A stretch of DNA of 64,000 bases from contig NC_079876.1 in the NCBI RefSeq assembly GCF_029227915.1, positions 9,302,001 to 9,366,000 on the forward strand, read 5' to 3'. Each line of letters opens with the position of its first letter. Within the stretch, counting starts at the first letter, position 1. Position numbers and translations under genes: made by a program. Below the pieces are notes generated by a model, which saw only the letters and a list, made by a program, of their open reading frames with translations, did no database searches and was not told where the DNA came from. Positions 30,401 to 43,614 of the stretch are shown here, one piece after another. Origin of the DNA: Hydractinia symbiolongicarpus (Eukaryota > Cnidaria > Hydrozoa > Anthoathecata > Hydractiniidae).

Positions 30401-33242
30401 AATGATTGCCGGAAATCAGCGATTACACTGGGCGCTGTGGTAGCGCTTCAATTAAAAATTAAGATAAAAAAGTCATTTTTTACTGTGGGTCCAATCCTAG
30501 CCGTTATCGCGCGCTGAAGAAATAGCGAAAGTTTCAAAAACTACACTTCATTGACTTTTTAACGGTGTCAGTCCGTTTGAGTTTCAACGGTTGGGTCACA
30601 TATTCGTACCAACATGTATTTAGCGATATTTATCTGATAATACTAGGTTGCATCGCTTTTAACAGTGAAACGATTGACTGTGGGACTTATTTGAACTAAA
30701 TTTGGACTGTGACCTGATCAATGTGATAAATTACACAAATAGACCCCAAAAAAAAACATTCTTCTTATATTGACATGATTGCCGGAGATCAGCGATTACA
30801 CTGGGCGCTGTGGTAGCGTTTCATTTAAAAATTTAGATAAATTAGTCATTTTTTACTGTGGGACCAATCCTATCCGTTATCGCACGCTGAAGAAATAGCG
30901 ACAGTTCCAAAAACTACATTTAATTAACATTTTAAAGGTGTCAGTCCGTTTGAGTTTCAACGGTTGGGTCGCATATTCGTACCAACATGCATTTAGCGTT
31001 ATTTATCTGATACTACTAGCTTGCATCGCTTTTAACAGTGAAACGATTGATTGTGGGATTTAATTGAACTAACTTTGGACTGTGACCTGATCAATGTGAT
31101 AAATGACGCAAATGGACTCCAAGAAAAAACATTCTTCTTAACTTGACGTGAATGCCGGAAATCAGCGATTACATTGGGCGCTGTGGTAGCGCTTCATTTT
31201 AAAATTTAGATAAATAAGTCGTTTTTTACTGTGGGACCAATCCTATCCGTTATCGCGCGCTGAAGAAATAGCGACAGTTTCAAAAACTACATTTCATTGA
31301 CTCTCTAACGGTTTCAATCCGTTTGAGTTACAACGGTTGGGTCACATATTCGTACCAACATGTATTTAGCGATATTTTTCTGATATTACTAGGTTGTATG
31401 GCTTTTAACAGTGAAACGATTGACTGTGGGACTTAATTGAACTGATTATGGACTGTGACCTGTTAAATGTGAATGTAAGACAATTGGACTCTAAGAAATA
31501 ACTTTCTTCTTAATTTGACATGATTGCCGGAACTCAGCGATTACACTGGCCGCTGTGGTAGCGCTTCATTTGAAAATTTAGAATAATAAGTCATTTTATA
31601 CTGTGGGACCAATCCTAGCCGTAATCGCGCGCAGAAGAAATAGCGACAGTTTCAAAAACTACATTTCATTGACTTTCTAACGACGTCAGTCCATTTGAGT
31701 TACAACGGTTGGGTCACATATTCGTACCAACATGTATTTAGCGATATTTTTCTGATATTACTAAGTTGCATCGCTTTTAACAGTGACACGATTGACTGTG
31801 GGACTTAATTGAACTAACTTTGGACTGTGACCTGATCAATGTGATAAATAACACAAATGGACTCAAAAAAAAACATTCTTCTTATATTGACATGATTGCC
31901 GGAAATCAGCGATTACACTGGGCGCTGTAGTAGCGTTTCATTTAAAATTTAGATAAATAAGTCATTTTTTACTGAGGGACAAATCCTATCCGTTATCGCG
32001 CGCTGAAGAAATAGCGACAGTTTCAAAAACTACATTTCATTAACATTTTAACGGTGTCAGTCCGTTTGAGTTTCAACGGTTGGGTCACATATTCGTACCA
32101 ACATGTATTTAGCGATATTTTTCTGATATTACTAGGTTGCATCGATTTTAACAATGAAACGATTGACTGTGGGACTTAATTGAACTAACTTTGGACTGTG
32201 ACATGATCAATGTGATAAATGAGAAAATTGGACTCCAAGAAATAATATTCTTCTTAATTTGAAATGATTGCCGGAAATCAGCGATTACAATGGGCGCTGT
32301 GGTAGCGCTTCAATTAAAAATTAAGATAAAAAAGTCATTTTTTACTGTGGGACCAATCCTAGCCGTTATCGCGCGCTGAAGAAATAGCGAAAGTTTCAAA
32401 AACTACACTTCATTGACTTTTTAACGGTGTCAGTCCGTTTGAGTTTCAACGGTTGGGTCACATATTCGTACCAACATGTATTTAGCGATATTTATCTGAT
32501 AATACTAGGTTGCATCGCTTTTAACAGTGAAACGATTGACTGTGGGACTTATTTGAACTAAATTTGGACTGTGACCTGATCAATGTGATAAATAACACAA
32601 ATAGACCCCGAAAAAAATCATTCTTCTTATATTGACATGATTGCCGGAGATCAGCGATTACACTGGGCGCTGTGGTAGCGTTTCATTTAAAAATTTAGAT
32701 AAATTAGTCATTTTTTACTGTGGGACCAATCCTATCCGTTATCGCACGCTGAAGAAATAGCGACAGTTCCAAAAACTACATTTAATTAACATTTTAACGG
32801 TGTCAGTCCGTTTGAGTTTCAACGGTTGGGTCACATATTCGTACCAACATGCATTTATTGTTATTTATCTGATACTACTAGGTTGCATCGCTTTTAACAG
32901 TGAAACGATTGATTGTGGGATTTAATTGAACTAACTTTGGACTGTGACCTGATCAATGTGATAAATGACACAAATGGACTCCAAGAAAAAACATTCTTCT
33001 TAACTTGACGTGATTGCCGGAAATCAGCGATTACATTGGGCGCTGTGGTAGCGCTTCATTTTAAAATTTAGATAAATAAGTCGTTCTTTACTGTGGGACC
33101 AATCCTATCCGTTATCGCACGCTGAAGAAATAGCGACAGTTTCAAAAACTACATTTCATTGACTCTCTAACGGTTTCAATCCGTTTGAGTTACAACGGTT
33201 GGGTCACATATTCGTACCAACATGTATTTAGCGATATTTTTC

Positions 33243-35579
33243 AGATATTACTAAGTTGCATCGCTTTTAACAGTGACACGATTGACTGTGGGACTTAATT
33301 GAACTAACTTTGGACTGTGACCTGATCAATGTGATAAATAACACAAATGGACTCAAAAAAAAGCATTCTTCTTATATTGACATGATTGCCGGAAATCAGC
33401 GATTACACTGGTCGCTGTAGTAGCGTTTCATTTAAAAATTTAGATAAATAAGTCATTTTTTACTGAGGGACCAATCCTATCCGTTATCGCGCGCTGAAGA
33501 AATAGCGACAGTTTCAAAAACTACAATTCATTAACATTTTAACGGTGTCAGTCCGTTTGAGTTTCAACGGTTGGGTCACATATTCGTACCAACATGTATT
33601 TAGCGATATTTTTCTGATATTACTAGGTTGTATGGCTTTTAACATTGAAACGATTGACTGTGGGACTTAATTGAACTGATTATGGACTGTGACCTGTTAA
33701 ATGTGAAAGTGAGACAATTGGACTCCAAGAAATAACATTCTTCTTAACATGAAATGATTACCGAAACTCAGCGATTACACTAAGCGCTGTGGTAGCGCTT
33801 CAATTAAAAATTAAGATAAAAAAAGTCATTTTTTACTGTGGGACCAATCCTAGCCGTTATCGCGCGCTGAAAAAATAGCGACAGTTTCAAAAACTACATT
33901 TCACTGACTTTTCAACGTTGTCAGTCCGTTGGAGTTTCAACGGTTGGGTGACATATTCGTACCAACATGTATTTAGCGATGTTTTTCTGGTGCTACTAGG
34001 TTGCATCGCTCTGAACAATGAAACGATTGACTGTAGGGCTTAATTGAACTAACTTTGGACTGTGACCTGATCAATGTGATAAATGACACAAATGGACTCC
34101 AAGAAAAAACATTCTTCTTAACTTGACGTGATTGCCGGAAATCAGCGATTACATTGGGCGCTGTGGTAGCGCTTCATTTTAAAATTTAGATAAATAAGTC
34201 GTTCTTTACTGTGGGACCAATCCTATCCGTTATCGCACGCTGAAGAAATAGCGACAGTTTCAAAAACTACATTTCATTGACTCTCTAACGGTTTCAATCC
34301 GTTTGAGTTACAACGGTTGGGTCACATATTCGTACCAACATGTATTTAGCGATATTTTTCAGATATTACTAGGTTGTATGGCTTTTACCAGTGAAACGAT
34401 TGACTGTGGGACTTAATTGAACTGATTATGGACTGTGACCTGTTAAATGTGAATGTGAGACAATTGGACTCTAAGAAATAACTTTCTTCTTAATTTGACA
34501 TGATTGCCGGAACTCAGCGATTACACTGGCCGCTGTGGTAGCGCTTCATTTGAAAATTTAGAATAATAAGTCATTTTTTACTGTGGGACCAATCCTAGCC
34601 GTTATCGCGCGCAGAAGAAATAGCGACAGTTTCAAAAACTACATTTCATTGACTTTCTAACGACGTCAGTCCGTTTGAGTTACAACGGTTGGGTCACATA
34701 TTCGTACCAACAAGTATTTAGCGATATTTTTCTGATATTACTAAGTTGCATCGCTTTTAACAGTGACACGATTGACTGTGGGACTTAATTGAACTAACTT
34801 TGGACTGTGACCTGATCAATGTGATAAATAACACAAATGGACTCAAAAAAAAGCATTCTTCTTATATTGACATGATTGCCGGAAATCAGCGATTACACTG
34901 GTCGCTGTAGTAGCGTTTCATTTAAAAATTTAGATAAATAAGTCATTTTTTACTGAGGGACCAATCCTATCCGTTATCGCGCGCTGAAGAAATAGCGACA
35001 GTTTCAAAAACTACAATTCATTAACATTTTAACGGTGTCAGTCCGTTTGAGTTTCAACGGTTGGGTCACATATTCGTACCAACATGTATTTAGCGATATT
35101 TTTCTGATATTACTAGGTTGTATGGCTTTTAACATTGAAACGATTGACTGTGGGACTTAATTGAACTGATTATGGACTGTGACCTGTTAAATGTGAAAGT
35201 GAGACAATTGGACTCCAAGAAATAACATTCTTCTTAACATGAAATGATTACCGAAACTCAGCGATTACACTAAGCGCTGTGGTAGCGCTTCAATTAAAAA
35301 TTAAGATAAAAAAAGTCATTTTTTACTGTGGGACCAATCCTAGCCGTTATCGCGCGCTGAAAAAATAGCGACAGTTTCAAAAACTACATTTCACTGACTT
35401 TTCAACGTTGTCAGTCCGTTGGAGTTTCAACGGTTGGGTGACATATTCGTACCAACATGTATTTAGCGATGTTTTTCTGGTGCTACTAGGTTGCATCGCT
35501 CTGAACAATGAAACGATTGACTGTAGGGCTTAATTGAACTAACTTTGGACTGTGACCTGATCAATGTGATAAATGACAC
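33243..35579. repeat. Duplicated satellite block, 1490-bp offset
   Basis: About 850 bp from 33243 recurs from about 34733. AAGCATTCTTC occurs at 33361 and 34851, and TTGCATCGCTCTGAAC at 34001 and 35491. The offset equals four monomers. The DNA between the two copies belongs to other monomer variants. Confidence 0.75.
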
Positions 35580-36699
35580 AAATGGACGCCAAGAAAAAAA
35601 TTCTTCTTAATTTGACATGATTGCCGGAAATCAGCGATTACACTGGGCGCTGTGGTAGCGCTTCAATTAAAAATTAAGATAAAAAAGTCATTTTTTACTG
35701 TGGGACCAATCGTAGCCGTTATTGCGCGCTGAAGAAATAGCGGCAGTTTCAAAAACTACATTTCATTGACTTTTTAACGGTGTCAGTCCGTTTTAGTTTC
35801 AACGGTTGGGTCACATATTCATACCAACATGTATTTAGCGATATTTATCTGATATTACTAGGTTGCATCGCTTTTAACAGTGAAACGATTGACTGTGGGA
35901 CTTAATTGAACTAAATTCGGACTGTGACCTGATCAATGTGATAAATAACACAAATGGACTCCAAAAAAAAACATTCTTCTTATATTGACATGATTGCCGG
36001 AAATCAGCGATTACACTGGGCGCTGTGGTAGCGTTTCATTTTAAAATTTAGATAAATAAGTCATTTTTTACTGTGGGACCAATCCTATCCGTTATTGCAC
36101 GCTGAAGAAATAGCGACAGTTTCAAAAACTACATTTCATTAACACTTTAACGGTGTCAGTCCGTTTAAGTTTCAACGGTTGGGTCACATATTTGTACCAA
36201 CATGCATTTAGCGTTATTTATCTGATATCACTAGGTTGCATCGCTTTTAACAGTGAAAAGATTGGCTGTGGGATTTAATTGAACTGATTATGGACTGTGA
36301 CCTGATCAATGTGATAAATAACACAAATGGACTCCAAAAAAAAACATTCTTCTTATATTGACATGATTGCCGGAAATCAGCGATTACACTGGGCGCTGTG
36401 GTAGCGTTTCATTTTAAAATTTAGATAAATAAGTCATTTTTTACTGTGGGACCAATCCTATCCGTTATTGCACGCTGAAGAAATAGCGACAGTTTCAAAA
36501 ACTACATTTCATTAACACTTTAACGGTGTCAGTCCGTTTAAGTTTCAACGGTTGGGTCACATATTTGTACCAACATGCATTTAGCGTTATTTATCTGATA
36601 TCACTAGGTTGCATCGCTTTTAACAGTGAAAAGATTGGCTGTGGGATTTAATTGAACTGATTATGGACTGTGACCTGTTAAATGTGAAAGTGAGACAAT

Positions 36700-39600
36700 T
36701 GGACTCAAAGAAATAACATTCTTCTTAATATGAAATGATTACCGAAACTCAGCGATTACACTGGGCGCTGTTGTAGCGCTTCAATTAAAAATTAAGATAA
36801 AAAAGTCATTTTTTACTGTGGGACCAATCCTAGCCGTTATCGCGCGCTGAAAAAATAGCGACAGTTTCAAAAGCTACATTTCATTGACTTTTCAACGGTG
36901 TCAGTCCGTTGGAGTTTCAACGGTTGGGTCACATATTCGTACCAACATGTATTTAGCGATATTTTTCTGGTACTACTAGGTTGCATCGCTTTTAACAATG
37001 AAACGATTGACTGTAGGGCTTAATTGAACTAACTTTGGACTGTGACCTGATCAATGTGATAAATGACACAAATGAACGCCAAGATAAAATATTCTTCTTA
37101 ATTTGACATGATTGCCGGAAATCAGCGATTAGACTGGGCGCTGTGGTAGCGCTTCAATTAAAAATTAAGATAAAAAAGTCATTTTTTACTGTGGGACCAA
37201 TCGTAGCCGTTATTGCGCTCTGAAAAAATAGCGACAGTTTCAAAAACTACATTTCATTGACTTTTTAACGGTGTCAGTCCGTTTGAGTTTCAACGGTTGG
37301 GTCACATATTCGTACCAACATGTATTTAGCGATATTTATCTGATATTACTAGGTTGCATCGCTTTTAACAGTGAAACGATTGACTGTGGGACTTAATTGA
37401 ACTAAATTTGGACTGTGACTTGATCAATGTGATAAATAACACAAATGGACTCCAAAAAAAACATTCTTCTTATATTGACATGATTGCCGGAAATCAGCGA
37501 TTACACTGGGCGCTGTGGTAGCGTTTCATTTAAAAATTTAGATAAATAAGTCATTTTTTACTGTGGGACCAATCCTATCCGTTATCGCACGCTGAAGAAA
37601 TAGCGACAGTTCCAAAAACTACATTTCATTAACATTTTAACGGTGTCAGTCCGTTTGAGTTTCAACGGTTGGGTCACATATTCGTACCAACATGCATTTA
37701 GCGTTATTTATCTGATACTACTAGGTTTCATTGCTTTTAACAGTGAAACGATTGACTGTGGGATTTAACTGAACTAACTTTGGACTGTGACCTGATCAAT
37801 GTGATAAATGACGCAAATGGACTCAAAGAAATAACATTCTTTTTAATATGAAATGATTACCGAAACTCAGCGATTACACTGGGCGCTGTGGTAGCGCTTC
37901 AATTAAAAATTAAGATAAAAAAGTCATTTTTTACTGTGGGACCAATCCTAGCCGTTATCCCGCGCTGAAAAAATAGCGACAGTTTCAAAAACTACATTTC
38001 ATTGACTTTTCAACGGTGTCAGTCCGTTGGAGTTTCAACGGTTGGGTCACATATTCGTACCAACATGTATTTAGCAATATTTTTCTGGTACTACTAGGTT
38101 GCATCGCTTTTAACAATGAAACGATTGACTGTAGGGCTTAATTGAACTAACTTTGGACTGTGACCTGATCAATGTGATAAATGACACAAATGAACGCCAA
38201 GATAAAATATTCTTCTTAATTTGACATGATTGCCGGAAATCAGCGATTAGACTGGGCGCTGTGGTAGCGCTTCAATTAAAAATTAAGATAAAAAAGTCAT
38301 TTTTTACTGTGGGACCAATCGTAGCCGTTATTGCGCGCTGAAAAAATAGCGACAGTTTCAAAAACTACATTTCATTGACTTTTTAACGGTGTCAGTCCGT
38401 TTGAGTTTCAACGGTTGGGTCACATATTCGTACCAACATGTATTTAGCGATATTTATCTGATATTACTAGGTTGCATCGCTTTTAACAGTGAAACGATTG
38501 ACTGTGGGACTTAATTGAACTAAATTTGGACTGTGACTTGATCAATGTGATAAATAACACAAATGGACTCCAAAAAAAACATTCTTCTTATATTGACATG
38601 ATTGCCGGAAATCAGCGATTACACTGGGCGCTGTGGTAGCGTTTCATTTAAAAATTTAGATAAATAAGTCATTTTTTACTGTGGGACCAATCCTATCCGT
38701 TATCGCACGCTGAAGAAATAGCGACAGTTCCAAAAACTACATTTCATTAACATTTTAACGGTGTCAGTCCGTTTGAGTTTCAACGGTTGGGTCACATATT
38801 CGTACCAACATGCATTTAGCGTTATTTATCTGATACTACTAGGTTTCATTGCTTTTAACAGTGAAACGATTGACTGTGGGATTTAACTGAACTAACTTTG
38901 GACTGTGACCTGATCAATGTGATAAATGACGCAAATGGACTCAAAGAAATAACATTCTTTTTAATATGAAATGATTACCGAAACTCAGCGATTACACTGG
39001 GCGCTGTGGTAGCGCTTCAATTAAAAATTAAGATAAAAAAGTCATTTTTTACTGTGGGACCAATCCTAGCCGTTATCCCGCGCTGAAAAAATAGCGACAG
39101 TTTCAAAAACTACATTTCATTGACTTTTCAACGGTGTCAGTCCGTTGGAGTTTCAACGGTTGGGTCACATATTCGTACCAACATGTATTTAGCAATATTT
39201 TTCTGGTACTACTAGGTTGCATCGCTTTTAACAATGAAACGATTGACTGTAGGGCTTAATTGAACTAACTTTGGACTGTGACCTGATCAATGTGATAAAT
39301 GACACAAATGAACGCCAAGAAAAAATATTCTTCTTAATTTGGCATGATTGCCGGAAATCAGCGATTAGACTGGGCGCTGTGGTAGCGCTTCAATTAAAAA
39401 TTAAGATAAAAAAGTCATTTTTTACTGTGGGACCAATCGTAGCCGTTATTGCGCGCTGAAAAAATAGCGACAGTTTCAAAAACTGCATTTCATTGACTTT
39501 TTAACAGTGTCAGTCCGTTTGAGTTTCAACGGTTGGGTCACATATTCGTACCAACATGTATTTAGCGATATTTATCTGATATTACTAGGTTGCATCGCTT

Positions 39601-40056
39601 TTAACAGTGAAACGATTGACTGTGGGACTTAATTGAACTAAATTTGGACTGTGACTTGATCAATGTGATAAATAACACAAATGGACTCCAAAAAAAACAT
39701 TCTTCTTATATTGACATGATTGCCGGAAATCAGCGATTTCACTGGGCGCTGTGGTAGCGTTTCATTTAAAAATTTAGATAAATAAGTCATTTTTTACTGT
39801 GGGACCAATCCTATCCGTTATCGCACGCTGAAGAAATAGCGACAGTTCCAAAAACTACATTTCATTAACATTTTAACGGTGTCAGTCCGTTTGAGTTTCA
39901 ACGGTTGGGTCACATATTCGTACCAACATGCATTTAGCGTTATTTATCTGATACTACTAGGTTTCATTGCTTTTAACAGTGAAACGATTGACTGTGGGAT
40001 TTAACTGAACTAACTTTGGACTGTGACCTGATCAATGTGATAAATGACGCAAATGG
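36700..40056. repeat. Three-monomer higher-order repeat, three copies
   Basis: A 1118-bp unit is present three times (about 36700, 37819 and 38938). The variant GAACGCCAAGA occurs at 37074, 38192 and 39310. Just before it, a single 373-bp monomer is doubled: GTGAAAAGATTGGCTG occurs at 36253 and 36626. Confidence 0.85.
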
Positions 40057-42278
40057 ACTCCAAGAAAAACATTCTTCTTAACTTGACGTGATTGCCGGAA
40101 ATCAGCGATTACACTGGGCGCTGTGGTAGCGCTTCATTTTAAAATTTAGATAAATAAGTCGTTCTTTACTGTGGGACCAATCCTATCCGTTATAGCGCGC
40201 TGAAGAAATAGTGACAGTTTCAAAAACTACATTTCATTGACTCTCTAACGGTGTCAATCCATTTGAGTTACAACGGTTGGGTCACATATTCGTACCAACA
40301 TGTATTTAGCGATATTTTTCTGATATTACTAGGTTGTATGGCTTTCAGCAGTGAAACGATTGACTGTGGGACTTAATTGAACTGATTATGGACTGTGACC
40401 TGTTAAATGTGAAAGTGAGACAATTGGACTCCAAGAAATAACTTTCTTCTTAATTTGACATGATTGCCGGAACTCAGCGATTACACTGGCCGCTGTGGTA
40501 GCACTTCATTTAAAAATTTAGATTAATAAGTCATTTTTTACTGTGGGACCAATCTTAGCCGTTATCGCGCCCTGAAGAAATAGCGACAGTTTCAAAAACT
40601 ACATTTCATTGACTTTCTAACGGTGTCAGTCCGTTTGAGTTACAACGGTTGGGTCACATATTCGTACCAACATGTATTTAACGATATTTTTCTGATATTA
40701 CTAAGTTGCATCGCTTTTAACAGTGACACAATTGACTGTGGGACTTAATTGAACTAACTTTGGACTGTGACCTGATCAATGTGATAAATGACGCAAATGG
40801 ACTCAAAAAAAACATTCTTCTTATATTGACATGATTGCCGGAAATCAGCGATTACACTGGGCGCTGTAGTAGCGTTTCATTTAAAAATTTAGATAAATAA
40901 GTCATTTTTTACTGAGGGACCAATCCTATCCGTTATCGCGTGCTGAAGAAATAGCGACAGTTTCAAAAACTAAATTTCATTAACATTTTAACGGTGTCAG
41001 TCCGTTTGAGTTTCAACGGTTGGGTCACATATTTGTACCAACAGGCATTTAGCGTTATTTATCTGATATTACTAGGTTGCATCGCTTTTAACAGTGAAAC
41101 GATTAGCTGTGGGATTTAATTGAACTAACTTTGCACTGTGACCTGATCAATGTGATAAATGACGCAAATGGACTCCAAGAAAAAACATTCTTCTTAACTT
41201 GACGTGATTGCCGGAAATCAGCGATTACCCTGGGCGCTGTGGTAGCGCTTCATTTTAAAATTTTGGATAAATAAGTCGTTCTTTACTGTGGGACCAATCC
41301 TATCCGTTATCGCGCGCTGAAGAAATAGCCACAGTTTCAAAAACTACATTTCCTTGACTCTCTAACGGTGTCAATCCGTTTGAGTTACAACGGTTGGGTC
41401 ACATATTCGTACCAACATGTATTTAGCGATATTTTTCCGATATTACTAGGTTGCATGGCTTTTAACAGTGAAACGATTGACTGTGGGACTTAATTGAACT
41501 GATTATGGACTGTGACCTGTTAAATGTAAAAGTGAGACAATTGGACTCCAAGAAATAACTTTCTTCTTAATTTGACATGATTGCCGGAACTCAGCGATTA
41601 CACTGGCCGCTGTGGTAGCACTTCATTTAAAAATTTAGATTAATAAGTCATTTTTTACTGTGGGACCAATCTTAGCCGTTATCGCGCCCTGAAGAAATAG
41701 CGACAGTTTCAAAAACTACATTTCATTGACTTTCTAACGGTGTCAGTCCGTTTGAGTTACAACGGTTGGGTCACATATTCGTACCAACATGTATTTAACG
41801 ATATTTTTCTGATATTACTAAGTTGCATCGCTTTTAACAGTGACACAATTGACTGTGGGACTTAATTGAACTAACTTTGGACTGTGACCTGATCAATGTG
41901 ATAAATGACGCAAATGGACTCAAAAAAAACATTCTTCTTATATTGACATGATTGCCGGAAATCAGCGATTACACTGGGCGCTGTAGTAGCGTTTCATTTA
42001 AAAATTTAGATAAATAAGTCATTTTTTACTGAGGGACCAATCCTATCCGTTATCGCGTGCTGAAGAAATAGCGACAGTTTCAAAAACTACATTTCATTAA
42101 CATTTTAACGGTGTCAGTCCGTTTGAGTTTCAACGGTTGGGTCACATATTTGTACCAACAGGCATTTAGCGTTATTTATCTGATATTACTAGGTTGCATC
42201 GCTTTTAACAGTGAAACGATTAGCTGTGGGATTTAATTGAACTAACTTTGCACTGTGACCTGATCAATGTGATAAATG
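40047..42278. repeat. Three-monomer higher-order repeat, two copies
   Basis: A second unit of about 1118 bp is repeated twice. AACTTTCTTC occurs at 40440 and 41558, and CAGGCATTTAGCG at about 41043 and 42161. It ends about 450 bp before the transposon junction. Confidence 0.8.
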
Positions 42279-42731
42279 ACGCAAATGGACTCCAAGAAAA
42301 AACATTCTTCTTAACTTGACGTGATTGCCGGAAATCAGCGATTACCCTGGGCGCTGTGGTAGCGCTTCATTTTAAAATTTTGGATAAATAAGTCGTTCTT
42401 TACTGTGGGACCAATCCTATCCGTTATCGCGCGCTGAAAAAATAGCGACAGTTTCAAAAACTACATTTCATTGACTTTTCAATGGGGTCAGTCCGTTGGA
42501 GTTTCAACGTTTGGGTCACATATTCGTACCAACATGTATTTAGCGATAATTTTCTGATATTACTAGTTTGTATGGCTTTTAACAGTGAAACGATTGACTG
42601 TGGGACTTAATTGAAATGATTATGGACTGTGACCTTATAAATGTGAAAGTGAGACAATTGGACTCTAAGAAATAACATTCTTCTTAATATAAAATGATTG
42701 CCGAAACTCAGCGATTACACTGGGCGCTGTG

Positions 42732-43007
42732 AGCTAGAGTAGTACACCCTTATAACCAGGTTTTTGGTTTTCGACGGTCAAACCCCTATTAAAAAACGCT
42801 GCTTTTAGACCCCTTAAAACAGCTGTGACGTCACAGATTTTATCATGCCTCAAGTGAGTAAACACGTGACATCACGGCACTCGACGAAACTGCTGAAAAA
42901 CGCGCATGCGCAAATCTATTTGAATAGAAAGGGAAATTCCCTACTCAAATTTTGTCCACTTCAAAAAAAACTCTGAAAGTCAAAAAATCTGTATATAATA
43001 AAGAGAA
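42732..43007 (+). promoter_or_regulatory. Left terminal region with CRE and NRF-1 palindromes
   Basis: Gene-free 276 bp before the first rightward gene, in the position of a terminal inverted repeat whose partner is lost. It contains the perfect palindrome CTGTGACGTCACAG (42823-42836) with a CRE core TGACGTCA, and a related CACGTGACATCACGG about 35 bp later. CGCGCATGCGCA (42901-42912) fits the NRF-1 consensus exactly. An imperfect inverted repeat spans 42919-42949 around AGGGAAATTCCCT. These are host-type transcription factor sites by sequence only; use as a promoter is inferred. Confidence 0.6.
42992..43003 (+). promoter_or_regulatory. TATATAATAAAG start-proximal motif
   Basis: TATATAATAAAG ends 4 bases before the ATG at 43008. 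A conventional TATA box would place the transcript start downstream of this ATG, so the motif resembles the start-codon-proximal elements of large DNA viruses more than a host TATA box. Related motifs precede many other genes of the element. Confidence 0.45.
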
Positions 43008-43262
43008 ATGAATTACTTCAGAAATGCAATCAGTAAATTATATAATGCTGTCTCAGCGCCAGTAGCAGCAACACGTGATGCTCTTGCAGAGAGACTGCAG
43101 AGTGAGCGAGACACTGTTACTTTTTATTATAACAGGGCGAGGGAGCAAATTGGTGGACGGACGACGCTGCACGATGAAGTCGAGATTGTTAAGCTGTGCA
43201 AAGAATCTGGTACGACAGATAATACAGCTAAAAATGACTTTGAGAAAGACATTTTAAGCTAA
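43008..43262 (+). pseudogene. N-terminal remnant of a first DNA polymerase-type gene
   Basis: An 84-codon open frame. Residues 1-55 (MNYFRNAISKLYNAVSAP onward) are basic and helical and resemble the N-terminal segment I associate with long polymerase ORFs of invertebrate Polintons (recollection, not a search). Near the end the text jumps to NDFEKDI, which normally sits just before polymerase motif B, and the frame then closes. The matching KLMNNSFFGK continues one frame over from 43262, with the shift falling in a TTTT tract near 43253. I infer a large internal deletion removing the exonuclease and upper palm regions, plus a 1-base frameshift. The start is supported by the AATAAAG motif 4 bases upstream. 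Not functional as a polymerase. Confidence 0.6.
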
Positions 43263-43564
43263 TGAATAATAGCTTCTTTGGCAAGACCATGGAAAACGTT
43301 CGCAAGCAGTGTGACATCAAACTGGTGACAACGGACTTTAATTTACCTCTACGAAATGCAGCTAAAAATGGTCACATCGAGATTGTTGTATTGCTGCGTG
43401 GTTTTGATGTCATTCATGATGAAATGCTGCGGCATCATTACAAGCGCAATTTTCATGCAAAAATATGGAATGAGGTATTGCCAGTGGCGTGGCATCCGGA
43501 TCGACTTTGGAATTGGTGTTTAGATGAGGAAGAAAAGCGCGAGATCTCTAAATTATGGAAGTAA
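43262..43564 (+). pseudogene. Polymerase motif B fragment joined to ankyrin-like/WCLDEEEK tail
   Basis: A 100-codon open frame. It opens with NNSFFGKTMENVRK (residues 2-15), the motif B signature of one family B polymerase lineage. After about residue 25 it becomes LRNAAKNGHIEIVVLL, similar to a single ankyrin repeat, and ends in WHPDRLWNWCLDEEEKREI, a tail I recognise loosely from large DNA virus proteins. The exonuclease and the motif A and C regions are absent, so this is a deletion chimera and not an enzyme. It directly follows the 43008 fragment by frameshift. Its motif B differs clearly from that of the polymerase at the right end (NSFYGKMIEDLARH), so two polymerase lineages are present. 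The ATG at 43262 is probably an internal codon of the former gene. Confidence 0.55.
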
Positions 43565-43604
43565 TGTCCAGTATTTTAATCCTGGTTGAGGTTTAAAAAA
43601 TCCA

Positions 43605-43612
43605 TAATAAAG
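43605..43612 (+). promoter_or_regulatory. TAATAAAG motif before ATG
   Basis: TAATAAAG ends two bases before the ATG at 43615. It could also act as a polyadenylation signal for the fragment ending at 43564, but the same motif occurs where no upstream co-oriented gene exists. Confidence 0.4.
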
Positions 43613-43614
43613 AG

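Larger units (their letters stand above)
1..42731. repeat. Satellite array, ~372-bp monomer, left block
   Basis: Tandem repeat with a period of about 372 bp. Taking CAGTCCGTTT as monomer start, copies begin at 6, 378, about 740, 1112 and 1484, and the pattern continues to 42731. Conserved blocks include CAACGGTTGGGTCACATATT, ACCAACATGTATTTAGCGAT, TGGGCGCTGTGGTAGCGCTT and GGGACCAATCCTA. Copies differ by scattered substitutions and small indels, and several subfamilies alternate. The array is rich in A+T but keeps CpG-containing words. Short open frames occur but share no protein signature. Length and homogeneity suggest heterochromatin; a centromeric role cannot be judged from sequence alone. 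Confidence 0.97.

Noticed and set aside
39271-39459. Plus-strand 62-codon frame in the satellite
   Set aside because: It is one monomer read through a variant lacking stops; neighbouring monomers of the same type are closed.
1-42731. CENP-B-box-like sequence around TTTGAGTTACAACGG
   Set aside because: The spacing and the CGGG half do not match the CENP-B core consensus; resemblance is partial.
1-42731. CRISPR array
   Set aside because: The repeats are 372 bp and contiguous with no unique spacers; the genome is eukaryotic.
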